From Sphingobacteriales bacterium (lineage in GTDB: Bacteria; Bacteroidota; Bacteroidia; Sphingobacteriales; Sphingobacteriaceae), in contig JACXVB010000002.1 in assembly GCA_014763615.1 (NCBI GenBank), positions 124,001 to 188,000 on the forward strand: a stretch of 64,000 bases of DNA, read 5' to 3'. Below, piece after piece: positions 19,365 to 28,720 of this stretch. The position numbers and the translations under genes are program-made. How positions within the stretch are numbered: the first letter of the stretch is position 1; every line of letters begins with the position of its first letter. The notes beneath the pieces are model-generated. The model worked only from the letters and a program-made list of their open reading frames with translations, did not search any database and had not been told where the DNA came from.

Positions 19365-20066
19365 TTAATCCTTAGAAAAAGAAAGCTCCTTGTTAAAGTG
19401 TTTAGCGTATTTACGCTTATCAAATTTATACAGTTTTGCTGCCCGATAGGAAACCCCTTTTTGCTTCTCATCCAGTTCTTTCAAAATATCATAAGCCAAC
19501 ATTTTTTTTCTAAAATTTCGTTTATCTAATTTTTTGTTTAAAATCACTTCATAAAGGTGCTGAAGTTGCGTAAGCGTAAATTTTTCTGGTAAAAGTTCAA
19601 AAGCTATCGGCTGATAGCTAATTTTATTTCTAATCTTTTCAAAGCCTTTCCTAAATATACGGCTATGGTCAAAAGCCAATTCTGGCATATCTTTCACCGG
19701 CATCCAAACAGCTTGCTTAGCCAAATTATTAGTAACAGGTTTTAAGTCTTTTTGGTTGGTGAGCCTAATCATGGCATAATAAGCAACAGTGATTACCCTA
19801 CCCTGCGGATGCCTACCTAAAGCACCAAAAGTATGAAACTGCTCCATATAAATCCCTTTTAAACCTGTAGATTCATATAAAATACGCTCGGCAGCAGATT
19901 CTATACTCTCTGTATTTTCAACAAAATATCCTGGTAAAGCAAACCATCCCTTAAAAGGGTCTTCATTTCTTTCGATTAATAAAATCTTTAATTCACCTTC
20001 GTCAAAACCGAAAATGATACAATCTACTGTAAAAACAGATTCAAAATGTAATGGTAAATTTTCCAA
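19365..20066 (-). CDS. Nudix-fold transcriptional regulator (NrtR/AraR-like)
   Basis: 233 residues: an N-terminal Nudix domain (about 10-145) and a C-terminal winged-helix part (KFTLTQLQHLYEVILNKKLDKRNFRKKM region). The Nudix box is degraded: where REUxEExGU is expected the protein has RILYESTGL, so two of the catalytic Glu residues are lost. This fits the NrtR family, whose Nudix domain senses a ligand and whose C-terminus binds DNA. It is divergent from pfkA, and a palindrome (20135-20153) lies between them. It probably controls sugar metabolism here; the effector is not known. Confidence 0.82.
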   Translation of the reverse strand: MENLPLHFESVFTVDCIIFGFDEGELKILLIERNEDPFKGWFALPGYFVENTESIESAAERILYESTGLKGIYMEQFHTFGALGRHPQGRVITVAYYAMIRLTNQKDLKPVTNNLAKQAVWMPVKDMPELAFDHSRIFRKGFEKIRNKISYQPIAFELLPEKFTLTQLQHLYEVILNKKLDKRNFRKKMLAYDILKELDEKQKGVSYRAAKLYKFDKRKYAKHFNKELSFSKD

Positions 20067-20134
20067 ATTTAGTAGGATTATAATTTTGTCTAATCAAGTA
20101 CAAAGTTGAAAAAAATATTCGATAAAATATTACT

Positions 20135-20153
20135 TAGTGTAAAAAATACACGT
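20135..20153. promoter_or_regulatory. GTGTA-N5-TACAC palindrome, site C (Nudix regulator/pfkA)
   Basis: GTGTA (20137-20141), five A's and TACAC (20147-20151) form a perfect inverted repeat in the 124-bp divergent region. It lies immediately upstream of a -7-like box (TATATTAG, 20153-20160) for pfkA, so a bound protein would cover that promoter. Same spacing as sites A and B. Confidence 0.55.
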
Positions 20154-20190
20154 ATATTAGCTGCTCCAAACCAAAAAACCACTTTTTAAC

Positions 20191-21171
20191 ATGTCAAAAA
20201 TCAAAAAAATAGCAGTTTTTACTTCTGGAGGGGATGCACCAGGCATGAATGCTTGTATCAGAGCCGTAGTAAGAACCACTTTATATTTTGGTGGCGAGGT
20301 TGCGGGGATTAAGCAGGGTTACCAAGGAATGATTGATGATAACATCGTAGAGTTGGACCGTCACTCGGTAAGTAACATCATGCAACTAGGAGGTACAATT
20401 TTAAAAACAGCCCGTTGTTTAGCCTTTAGAACAGAAGAAGGCATGGAAACAGCTTATCAAAATTTAAAAAAACACCAGATTGATGCTTTAGTAGCGATTG
20501 GTGGTGATGGTACTTTTACCGGAGCCGAGCGTTTTTCTGCAAAATATGATATTCCTGTAATTTGTGTTCCAGGAACGATTGATAACGATCTTTATGGTTC
20601 TGATTTCACACTGGGTTTTGATACCGCAACCAATACTGTAATTGAAGCTATTGATAAAATTAGAGATACCGCAGAATCTCACGACCGATTATTTTTTATT
20701 GAAGTAATGGGTAGAGATGCAGGCTCTATTGCATTAAGAGCCGGAATTGCAGGTGGCGCAGAAGCCATTATGCTACCTGAAAAAGATACCGGTATCCAAG
20801 ATTTAATCCATAAATTAGAGGAAGGTGCTGCTAAGAAAAAAAGCTCGAGTATCGTCATTGTTGCAGAAGGGGATAAAAACGGTGGTGCTTTTGCCGTAGC
20901 TAAAAAAGTAAAAGAGAAATTTGATTTTTACGATACTAAGGTGACCATTTTAGGACATTTGCAAAGAGGCGGAAGCCCAAGTAGTTTCGACCGTATTTTG
21001 GGCAGCCGTATGGGATTTGCAGCGGTAAAAGCATTGTTAAATAATGAGAATCGTAAAATGGTGGGTTTAAGAAGCAATGAAATTGTATTAACCGATTTAA
21101 GAGAAGCCCTTACTGAACATGAGTTCAAATTAGAGGAAGACCTCTTAGAAATGTCGACCATACTTGCCTAA
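20191..21171 (+). CDS. pfkA: ATP-dependent 6-phosphofructokinase
   Basis: 326 residues, the usual bacterial length. Motifs: FTSGGDAPGMNACIRAVV, AIGGDGTFTGA, PGTIDNDLYGSD (catalytic Asp) and EVMGRDAGSIAL. Gly at the diagnostic positions in GGDGT and PGTIDND indicates the ATP-using rather than the pyrophosphate-using type. It phosphorylates fructose 6-phosphate to the 1,6-bisphosphate. It heads a tight unit with the BadF paralogue (3 bp) and gapA (5 bp), a glycolytic operon probably controlled through the palindrome upstream. Confidence 0.96.
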   Translation: MSKIKKIAVFTSGGDAPGMNACIRAVVRTTLYFGGEVAGIKQGYQGMIDDNIVELDRHSVSNIMQLGGTILKTARCLAFRTEEGMETAYQNLKKHQIDALVAIGGDGTFTGAERFSAKYDIPVICVPGTIDNDLYGSDFTLGFDTATNTVIEAIDKIRDTAESHDRLFFIEVMGRDAGSIALRAGIAGGAEAIMLPEKDTGIQDLIHKLEEGAAKKKSSSIVIVAEGDKNGGAFAVAKKVKEKFDFYDTKVTILGHLQRGGSPSSFDRILGSRMGFAAVKALLNNENRKMVGLRSNEIVLTDLREALTEHEFKLEEDLLEMSTILA

Positions 21172-21174
21172 TAA

Positions 21175-23027
<1,853 letters not shown>

Positions 23028-23070
23028 GCTGAGAGGCGGACGTCTTAAGACTGAAAGCCACTCCATATTA

Positions 23071-23102
23071 AAAAGCCCGTAGGAAATCCTATGGGCTTTT
23101 AT
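23071..23102 (+). terminator. Intrinsic terminator after gapA
   Basis: AAAAGCCCGTAGG (23071-23083) pairs with CCTATGGGCTTTT (23088-23100) with one G-T wobble and a 4-nt loop, ending in T's. A short palindrome GTCTTAAGAC lies just before it near 23042-23051. Confidence 0.85.
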
Positions 23103-23190
23103 TAACGGAATTTAAACACAAGCCTGAGAAAGTTCTCGCTCTTTAGTTTTGACACCTTCTGTTCCATAAAAATAGTTTTACAACTCCTTT

Positions 23191-23481
23191 TTAAAGAAAA
23201 ATCATTTCTAAAACCACCTCTGCCCCTGCTTTTTCATTCAAGTTATGCATGATTTGCTGGCGCATCATCTTGAGCTCGTTTTTTACCACAGAAGATTCTA
23301 TACGGAGGTAAAGCTTTTTATCTCTGATGAAGATTTCTTTGGTTCTGTTGGCTACGGCTTTCCCTACCACTTCTTCCCACGAAGAAATGGCAAAAGTCTC
23401 ATCGTATTTATTTTTCAATCGATATACTTTGAGCATTTGCTCCATGGCCTCTTTCAAGGTTTTATCATTGGTTCTACTCAT
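23191..23481 (-). CDS. DciA-like protein (DUF721)
   Basis: 96 residues, all one DUF721 domain with the family feature WEEVVGKAVANRTKEIFIRDKKL (seen in two pieces) and the C-terminal ELKMMRQQIMHNLNEKAG. DciA proteins help load the replicative helicase in bacteria that lack DnaC or DnaI. This is a short Bacteroidota-type version. It overlaps the 3' end of recF by 8 bp, so the two are translationally coupled, a common arrangement in this phylum. Confidence 0.85.
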   Translation of the reverse strand: MSRTNDKTLKEAMEQMLKVYRLKNKYDETFAISSWEEVVGKAVANRTKEIFIRDKKLYLRIESSVVKNELKMMRQQIMHNLNEKAGAEVVLEMIFL

Positions 23482-24577
23482 GGCTGACCACGCTTTTATC
23501 GATTTGAAATAATTTTAAAGCTACGCCAATTTCTTTGAAAATATGCTTTACCCTTTCAGCATTGGTATCGGTGATAAAAATCTGCCCGAAATCATCCTCA
23601 GAAACCATCTTCATTAACTTAGTGATTCTTAAATCATCTAGTTTATCAAAAATATCATCCAATAATAGTAGCGGCTTAAACTTTTTCTCTTGATAGACAA
23701 AGCTATACATAGCTAATTTAAGTGCGATTAAAAAAGATTTTTGTTGCCCTTGCGAACCGAATTTCTTCAAGGGCATTCCATAAATTTCAAAAACCAATTC
23801 ATCCTTATGGATGCCTTGTGTGGTGCGCTGTAACACACGGTCACGCTCTACAGATTTTTTTAATAATTCACGAAAATCTTCTGATAAGATTTGCGATTCG
23901 TAAATTAAATTTACAGTCTCTGCCTCATCGGTTAAGTAGCGGTAATGCTGATTAAAAACCTCAGCAAAAGTTTCCATAAACGCTTTTCGCTTCTCAAAAA
24001 TTTTAGTGCCAGCCCTAATCAACTGCTCGTCAAAAATTTCTAGCAGTGTTGAGTCATATTTACCTGTTTCGGCAATTTGTTTCAATAAAGCATTTCGGTT
24101 TTGTAAGTTTTTATTGTAAATCATCAGCTCATCCAGATAGATGGCATCTGTTAAAGAGATTACGGTATCTATAAACTTCCTTCGCTCTTCACTTCCTTCT
24201 AAAATTAAGCTGATGTCGTTCGGAGAGATCATCACCAAAGGGAACAAACCAATATGGTCGGCCAGTCTTTGATATTCTTTTTTGTTTCTTTTAAATTGCT
24301 TTTTTTGATTCTTTTTAATCCCACAAGAAATTAATTCATCACTTCCATTTTTCTCAAAAGTACCTTGCAACATAAACAAATCTCTTCCCTGCTTAATCTG
24401 CTGACTATCTATCGGGTTGAAATAGCTTTTACACAAAGAAAGATAATGGATTGCATCTAACAAATTGGTTTTACCGGCGCCGTTATTCCCCGTGAAAGCA
24501 TTGGCCCCTTCCACAAAACTAAGCTCGGCTTCATCATAATTTTTAAAATTAATGAGTGAAAGATTTTTGAGATACAT
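23474..24577 (-). CDS. recF: DNA replication and repair protein RecF
   Basis: 367 residues, usual length. An SMC-like ATPase with Walker A in FTGNNGAGKTNLLDAI (about residues 29-45), a signature region near the C-terminus (FGSQGQQKSFLIALKLA) and Walker B with D-loop (LLLLDDIFDKLDDLR). It loads RecA at single-strand gaps together with RecO and RecR. Divergent from the TPR gene; start ATG at 24577 with little leader. Confidence 0.95.
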   Translation of the reverse strand: MYLKNLSLINFKNYDEAELSFVEGANAFTGNNGAGKTNLLDAIHYLSLCKSYFNPIDSQQIKQGRDLFMLQGTFEKNGSDELISCGIKKNQKKQFKRNKKEYQRLADHIGLFPLVMISPNDISLILEGSEERRKFIDTVISLTDAIYLDELMIYNKNLQNRNALLKQIAETGKYDSTLLEIFDEQLIRAGTKIFEKRKAFMETFAEVFNQHYRYLTDEAETVNLIYESQILSEDFRELLKKSVERDRVLQRTTQGIHKDELVFEIYGMPLKKFGSQGQQKSFLIALKLAMYSFVYQEKKFKPLLLLDDIFDKLDDLRITKLMKMVSEDDFGQIFITDTNAERVKHIFKEIGVALKLFQIDKSVVSHE

Positions 24578-24722
24578 GAGGCTAATTTAGAAAAAGCTAA
24601 TGGTTTTATTTATGATAAATAAATAGTGAGCAATAAAAAGTATTGAAATTTTGTGCACTAACCTTTATCCATACACTTTAAAGTGAATTATTTAGCTATC
24701 TCATAATATTTTAACTAATTGG

Positions 24723-24752
24723 TTGTTGTTTTTGTTGAAAACACTATTTTTG
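24723..24752 (+). promoter_or_regulatory. Promoter of the TPR gene
   Basis: TTG (24723-24725), a 19-bp gap and TATTTTTG (24745-24752) match TTG-N19-TAnnTTTG exactly. The start site would be near 24759, giving a leader of about 16 nt to the ATG at 24775. Confidence 0.6.
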
Positions 24753-24774
24753 CAATCTTTAATAAAAACCAAAA

Positions 24775-25449
24775 ATGTCGAACAAACAAAAAGATCAATT
24801 ATCTGAACTCACGGGTTCATTAGGAAAAACAGGCGATTTCATTCAGGAGAATAGAAAAAGTTTGTTAGTGATTTTAGGAACAGTAGTTGGATTGATTTTA
24901 CTATTTTTTGCTTATCAAAAATTCTATTTAGCACCAAGAGAAACGGAGGCTGTTAACCAAATGTTTAAAGCTCAAGAATATTGGGAGCAAAAAGATTGGG
25001 ACAAAGCGATAAAAGGCGATGGAAACTTCCCTGGTTTTGAGAAAATCATTGCAGATTATGATAACACCAAATCGGCAAATTTGGCTTACTATTACTTAGG
25101 TATTGCTTATTTAAACAAAGGCGAATTCCAAAAAGCTGCTGAAAACTTAACTAAATACAGCGGTAATGACCCTATTATTGCGCCAGAAGCTTTAGGTGCT
25201 GCTGGTGATGCTTATGTAGAAATGAAAAACTATGATGAAGCGATTGTTTTCTATAAAAAAGCAGCTGCAAAAGGAGATAATCTGTTTGCCGCTCCAATTT
25301 ATTTAAAGAAACTAGGCTTAGTTTACGAAGAGCAGAAAGATTATAAATCTGCCGTAGATACCTACCAAAAAATTAAGACCGATTACCCAGAAAGCGCTGC
25401 CGCTAGTACCATAGACATGTACATTGCCAGAGCTGAAGGAAAACTATAA
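24775..25449 (+). CDS. Membrane-anchored TPR protein (YfgM-like)
   Basis: 224 residues. A short cytoplasmic N-terminus, one membrane helix (SLLVILGTVVGLILLFFAYQ, about residues 29-48) and then TPR units (ANLAYYYLGIAYLNKGEFQKA, ALGAAGDAYVEMKNYDEAI, YLKKLGLVYEEQKDYKSAV, each read in parts) facing the periplasm. The layout resembles YfgM/YfgC-type chaperone helpers; the partner is unknown. Own promoter upstream and terminator downstream. Confidence 0.82.
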   Translation: MSNKQKDQLSELTGSLGKTGDFIQENRKSLLVILGTVVGLILLFFAYQKFYLAPRETEAVNQMFKAQEYWEQKDWDKAIKGDGNFPGFEKIIADYDNTKSANLAYYYLGIAYLNKGEFQKAAENLTKYSGNDPIIAPEALGAAGDAYVEMKNYDEAIVFYKKAAAKGDNLFAAPIYLKKLGLVYEEQKDYKSAVDTYQKIKTDYPESAAASTIDMYIARAEGKL

Positions 25450-25469
25450 TCGTCAATAAAATATACAGT

Positions 25470-25499
25470 AAAGGTTAGCTGAAAAAGCTAACCTTTTTT
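25470..25499 (+). terminator. Intrinsic terminator after the TPR gene
   Basis: AAAGGTTAGCT (25470-25480) and AGCTAACCTTT (25486-25496) form a perfect 11-bp stem with loop GAAAA, followed by T's. Confidence 0.88.
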
Positions 25500-25510
25500 A
25501 TTTTTACGCT

Positions 25511-26005
25511 ATGGCTACTCATCTTAAGAATTTATCAGATTTTTCACACACCACAGTTCCTTCTGCGAAACCTTTTCGTTTCGGTATCGTAGTAGCGGCT
25601 TGGAATGCAGCAATTACCGGAGCTTTATATCAAGGAGCTTTTGAAACTTTGCTAAAACACGGTGCTTTAGAAGAAAATATCATTGCTGCAGAAGTTGCCG
25701 GAAGTTATGAACTGATTTCTGGTGCTGATTTACTATTGACACATCAACAATTAGATGCGGTAATTTGCTTAGGCTGCGTGATACAAGGAGAAACCCGTCA
25801 TTTTGATTTCATTTGCGATGCCGTAGCACATGGGATTGCCCAAGTAGGGTTAAAACATACTAAACCGGTTATCTTTGGAGTGCTAACCACTGATAATCAG
25901 CAACAAGCTTTAGATAGAGCTGGTGGTAAGCATGGCAACAAAGGAGATGAAGCTGCAATTACCGCTATAAAAATGGCTCAATTGAACTTAGATTTAAAAG
26001 GTTAA
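25511..26005 (+). CDS. ribH: 6,7-dimethyl-8-ribityllumazine synthase
   Basis: 164 residues. Motifs: FRFGIVVAAWNAAITGALYQGA (in parts), the substrate-binding GSYEL, and the CLGCVIQGETRHFDFICDA region with the catalytic His (ETRHFD). It condenses a ribityl-pyrimidine with a four-carbon phosphate to make the lumazine that ribE uses. It starts 12 bp after the terminator of the TPR gene, so its promoter must overlap that terminator or rely on read-through. Confidence 0.95.
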   Translation: MATHLKNLSDFSHTTVPSAKPFRFGIVVAAWNAAITGALYQGAFETLLKHGALEENIIAAEVAGSYELISGADLLLTHQQLDAVICLGCVIQGETRHFDFICDAVAHGIAQVGLKHTKPVIFGVLTTDNQQQALDRAGGKHGNKGDEAAITAIKMAQLNLDLKG

Positions 26006-26048
26006 GTTGCATTTCATCAAAAATCTTTACCTTTAATAAAAATACACA

Positions 26049-26168
26049 ATGAAAAAAGTGATCTATATCGTTTTAGCTGTACTATTGGTAGGGACAGTTT
26101 TGCAAGCTTGTTCTTCTAAACTTTGCCCAGCTTATAACTCTTATCCAGAAGCTAGAGGAAGAAAATAA
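26049..26168 (+). CDS. Small 39-residue lipoprotein
   Basis: ATG at 26049, stop at 26166-26168. The peptide has a hydrophobic lipoprotein signal (VIYIVLAVLLVGTVLQAC) and a very short mature part (CSSKLCPAYNSYPEARGRK). The signal is convincing and the gene sits in the same direction between ribH and the next secreted protein, so I treat it as real. Function unknown; small Cys-containing lipoproteins of this shape are common in the group, which I state from memory. Confidence 0.65.
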   Translation: MKKVIYIVLAVLLVGTVLQACSSKLCPAYNSYPEARGRK

Positions 26169-26212
26169 AACAATTTTCCCTATTTCTTCTTTTATAAAAA
26201 AACTTAAATCCA

Positions 26213-26956
26213 ATGAAGAAATTAGCTTATTGGGGATTCATAGTCATCTCCTTTTTCTCCGTTTCGTCTTTAAAAGCGCAAGACAAGCAACAAGTTATCA
26301 ATAAAGTTTGGAAAGCCGTTGGCGGTAAATCTACCTTCGAAAAAAGCAGATATCTACAATTTACCTTCGCGTTAGAAAGAGACGGTAAAACTTTAGCCTC
26401 CAGAGATCACCTTTGGGACAGATACACTGGCGATTATCGTTTTGAAACCACTGATCAAGACGGTAAAAAAACGGTAGTGCTTTTTAATATCAATACCAAA
26501 AAAGGAACCGCTTACCAAGATGGCACTGCCCTAACAGGCGAGGCAAATGACAAGATGGTTCAAAAAGCTTATGCTACATTTATCAATGATAGCTATTGGT
26601 TAATGGTTCCTTTAAAACTCCAAGACCCTGGTGTAAATACAGAATTAATGCCTTCGGAAGAGGTGAATGGCACTAAATGTGATATCATCCACCTCAATTT
26701 TGACAAAGTAGGCTTAACGCCTGGCGACCAATATTGGTTGTTTGTAAATGATGACACTGGGCAGATTATTCAGTGGAAGTTTTTACTTCAAGGACAGAAA
26801 AATAGCTCTATTTTTGTATGGTCGCCGTACCAAGATTTAGGAAATGGATTAAAGCTTTCTACTAAAAAAACCAATGAAGAGAGCAAGAGTTCCATATATT
26901 TCCCAACAGCAAAGGTACTGGCTAGTGTAGAACAAGACATTTTTATAAAACCATGA
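26213..26956 (+). CDS. Periplasmic protein of unknown function (LolA-like guess)
   Basis: 247 residues with a signal peptide (KLAYWGFIVISFFSVSSLKA). The mature part is beta-rich with repeated strand pairs (YLQFTFALERDGKTLASRDHL, YRFETTDQDGKKTVVLF, in parts), reminiscent of LolA/LolB-type half barrels that bind hydrophobic ligands. No catalytic motif is seen. Its stop overlaps the ytxJ start by 4 bp (ATGA), so the two are translationally coupled. Confidence 0.7.
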   Translation: MKKLAYWGFIVISFFSVSSLKAQDKQQVINKVWKAVGGKSTFEKSRYLQFTFALERDGKTLASRDHLWDRYTGDYRFETTDQDGKKTVVLFNINTKKGTAYQDGTALTGEANDKMVQKAYATFINDSYWLMVPLKLQDPGVNTELMPSEEVNGTKCDIIHLNFDKVGLTPGDQYWLFVNDDTGQIIQWKFLLQGQKNSSIFVWSPYQDLGNGLKLSTKKTNEESKSSIYFPTAKVLASVEQDIFIKP

Positions 26957-27294
26957 ACTGGATTCCATTAGAAAACGAAACACAGCTTTCAGAAATTAAA
27001 CAACAAGCTGGTTACAGCATTATTTTTAAGCATAGCACTCGGTGCTCTATCAGTATGATGGCAAAAAAAAGAGTGGATATGGATTTAGATGAACTACCTG
27101 AAACGGTGAAGCCATACTTTTTAGATTTAATTGCTTACAGAGATTTATCTCATCAAGTTGCTGAGATTTTTCAAGTGCACCATGAGTCCCCTCAATTATT
27201 ATTAATCAAAAATGGCGAATGTATCTTAGATCAATCTCATGGAGATATCACTATTGATGAAGTGCTTGGTCTAATAGAACAACCTCAACTATAA
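26953..27294 (+). CDS. ytxJ: Bacillithiol system redox protein YtxJ
   Basis: 113 residues with a thioredoxin-like fold and the family site FKHSTRCSISMMAKKR, where a single Cys replaces CxxC. YtxJ proteins are monothiol bacilliredoxin-like partners of bacillithiol. The bacillithiol synthesis gene bshB1 is also in this window (61.0 kb), so the organism very probably makes bacillithiol. Coupled to the upstream periplasmic protein gene; followed by a terminator. Confidence 0.85.
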   Translation: MNWIPLENETQLSEIKQQAGYSIIFKHSTRCSISMMAKKRVDMDLDELPETVKPYFLDLIAYRDLSHQVAEIFQVHHESPQLLLIKNGECILDQSHGDITIDEVLGLIEQPQL

Positions 27295-27300
27295 AAACAA

Positions 27301-27335
27301 AAAAAAGCTTCTTGAAATTCAAGAAGCTTTTTTTT
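27301..27335. terminator. Bidirectional terminator (ytxJ / OsmC)
   Basis: AAAAAAGCTTCTTG and CAAGAAGCTTTTTT pair perfectly around a short AT loop, with A's and T's on either side. It ends both converging genes; its right edge touches the OsmC stop codon at 27337. Confidence 0.85.
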
Positions 27336-27336
27336 G

Positions 27337-27741
27337 TTACCAACCAAAGTCTATTGGTCTTTTAATAGCTGGATGTAAACTTAAATTTACAGGGCAAGTC
27401 AGCCCTGCATGTTCTAAAATCTTTTTTTCTTTATCGGTATAGCTATCCTTTTTAGGAAAATTCAATTTAACATGAATTTCAGCTACTCTTCTAGGATCGG
27501 CAGCCATGATTTTGGTTACTTCGGCGGTGGTGCCATCCATATCAATATGGTGCGCTCTGGCTGCGATGCCCATAATGGTCATACCATTGGCCAAAGAAGT
27601 GGCTAATAAATCGGTTGGAGAAAAAGCTTCTCCTTTTCCTTGATTATCTACCGGAGCGTCTGTAATAATTTCTGTTCCTGATTTTAAATGGGTAGCTTGT
27701 GTTCTTAATCCACCAGTATAAATTACTTTTGAAGTTGCCAT
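27337..27741 (-). CDS. OsmC/Ohr-family protein
   Basis: Taken from ATG 27741 (MATSKVIYTGGLRTQATHL), 134 residues; an in-frame ATG at 27762 would add MGGALAV, which is not typical of the family. The OsmC core is visible: SPTDLLATSLANGMTIMGI and ILEHAGLTCPVNLSLHP with the redox Cys. Here the first Cys position (usually in a CxxxT-type helix) is not present as Cys, so peroxidase activity is uncertain. OsmC-like proteins reduce organic peroxides. A palindromic repeat lies immediately upstream. Confidence 0.82.
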   Translation of the reverse strand: MATSKVIYTGGLRTQATHLKSGTEIITDAPVDNQGKGEAFSPTDLLATSLANGMTIMGIAARAHHIDMDGTTAEVTKIMAADPRRVAEIHVKLNFPKKDSYTDKEKKILEHAGLTCPVNLSLHPAIKRPIDFGW

Positions 27742-27766
27742 AACTGCAAGGGCGCCCCCCAATCTG

Positions 27767-27797
27767 TCCTTAGTCTTAAGCGCAGCGTGACTAAGGA
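27767..27797. repeat. Palindromic repeat upstream of the OsmC gene
   Basis: TCCTTAGTC (27767-27775) and GACTAAGGA (27789-27797) are perfect 9-bp arms around a 13-nt loop containing GCGCAGCG. It belongs to the repeat-rich zone beside the RAYT gene and may be another REP unit. Confidence 0.55.
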
Positions 27798-27804
27798 TTA
27801 AAGG

Positions 27805-27827
27805 ATGGGAAAGAGTCTTCAGACTCG
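27805..27827. repeat. RAYT-flanking inverted repeat, left copy
   Basis: A 23-bp sequence containing the small hairpin GAGTCTTCAGACTC. It matches the reverse complement of 28416-28438 at 22 of 23 positions. The two copies bracket the RAYT gene closely, as expected of REP elements that the transposase recognises. Confidence 0.7.
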
Positions 27828-28382
27828 TTAAAGAAAATCAATGGCTATCAACCCTTTACCATTGTCATAATAATCTATCCCAGAAGAAAAAACATAATCC
27901 TTTTCTTCTCTCACCAAACCCGCTCTTACCGGGTTCTGATGAAGATAATCCATTTTAGAATCTAAAATTTGAACATGATCCAATTCAATCGGGTGATTAT
28001 CTTGTTGCCAAAACTGAAAGTCCTTATTCCTATTATTTTCTTCACCTGCTCGCCTAAAAATCCATAGCATCCAGCTTTTTCTACTTTCTTGAGGATGGTT
28101 TTGTATTTCTGCAATGATTTTAACGGAAGTAAATTTTTTAAAGTCTCTAAGAATATCCGATAGTTTAAAAGGTTCTTCGGCAGACACTATCAAATGAATA
28201 TGATTACTCATCAAACACCAAGCATGAATCTTTAAACCTTTATTTAGTTGGCAATAAATAAGGCTTTCTACAATGATGTCAGCATATATTTTTCTAGTAA
28301 AAACATCTACCCACTCTACTACTGCAAAGGTGATAAAGTGTACAGCATGCTGATTTCTAATAAGGTAGCCTCTATCTGACAT
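27828..28382 (-). CDS. REP-associated tyrosine transposase (RAYT, Y1 family)
   Basis: I take the start at 28382 (MSDRGYLIRNQHAVHFITF, 184 residues). The open frame extends 21 codons further, but those codons read through the flanking repeat. It has the HUH motif in SNHIHLIVSAEEP and the catalytic Tyr helix region KMDYLHQNPVRAGLV. RAYTs cut and rejoin single strands at REP hairpins and are thought to spread them. The gene looks intact. It is bracketed by inverted 23-bp repeats, and more palindromes lie on its 5' side. Confidence 0.88.
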   Translation of the reverse strand: MSDRGYLIRNQHAVHFITFAVVEWVDVFTRKIYADIIVESLIYCQLNKGLKIHAWCLMSNHIHLIVSAEEPFKLSDILRDFKKFTSVKIIAEIQNHPQESRKSWMLWIFRRAGEENNRNKDFQFWQQDNHPIELDHVQILDSKMDYLHQNPVRAGLVREEKDYVFSSGIDYYDNGKGLIAIDFL

Positions 28383-28415
28383 GATTAATCTAAGATAGAA
28401 GTTTTTTGAATAAGT

Positions 28416-28438
28416 CGAGTCTGAAGACTCTTTTCCAT
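28416..28438. repeat. RAYT-flanking inverted repeat, right copy
   Basis: Contains the hairpin GAGTCTGAAGACTC and is the inverted partner of 27805-27827 (22 of 23). It is also the left part of a longer 57-bp element that recurs at 31918-31974. Confidence 0.7.
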
Positions 28439-28480
28439 TGAACAATCCGTAGAGATCGCTTCGCTAAACGCTACGGACAG
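28424..28480. repeat. 57-bp REP-like element, copy 1
   Basis: Matches 31918-31974 at 52 of 57 positions by eye. Its right part has 7-bp arms TCCGTAG and CTACGGA around GATCGCTTCGC, and its last 30 bp recur at 28721-28750 (29 of 30). Confidence 0.7.
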
Positions 28481-28493
28481 TTGCCGTTAAGAG

Positions 28494-28514
28494 ATTCTGA
28501 AATAAATTCAGAAT
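28494..28514. repeat. Small palindrome
   Basis: ATTCTGAA (28494-28501) and TTCAGAAT (28507-28514) pair perfectly around ATAAA. It lies in the RAYT repeat cluster and has no T-run. Confidence 0.5.
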
Positions 28515-28559
28515 GACAAAATGTTTTTTTATTTTAAACTTAGTTTGAAGCCCCATCTG

Positions 28560-28713
28560 GTTTAAGTGTTCCGTTTTTCAGGATCACTTAAATCAAAAAT
28601 GTGAAATGAGGACTCCGTCTGGGAATTAAAGGTGACATAATGTTTTTAAGATATTTCCAGACGGAGTCTTCGGTTTTCAAAAGCATATAAGTGATCCTTC
28701 GGAACACCTAAAC
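28560..28713. repeat. Large nested palindrome of about 150 bp
   Basis: Three segments of the left arm are mirrored in the right arm: GTTTAAGTGTTCCG (28560-28573) with CGGAACACCTAAAC (28700-28713), AGGATCACTTA (28580-28590) with TAAGTGATCCT (28688-28698), and GACTCCGTCTGG (28611-28622) with CCAGACGGAGTC (28657-28668). Each arm can also fold on itself (AAGTGTTCC with GGATCACTT). This looks like two REP units facing each other. No gene is seen in 28446-28880. Confidence 0.7.
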
Positions 28714-28720
28714 GAGTTAA

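Noticed and set aside
19304-19471. 56-codon N-terminal extension of the GH13 amylase frame
   Set aside because: It overlaps the Nudix regulator 3' end, lacks a secretion signal, and MKKIILSVLFSLGCIFFAQA at 19303 is a clean signal peptide.
23245-23512. Plus-strand open frames over the dciA-recF junction
   Set aside because: They are mirror frames of clear family members on the other strand and have no motifs.
28381-28445. Upstream start of the RAYT frame at 28445
   Set aside because: The extra codons read through the flanking REP repeat; MSDRGYLIRNQHAVHFITF fits the family start.
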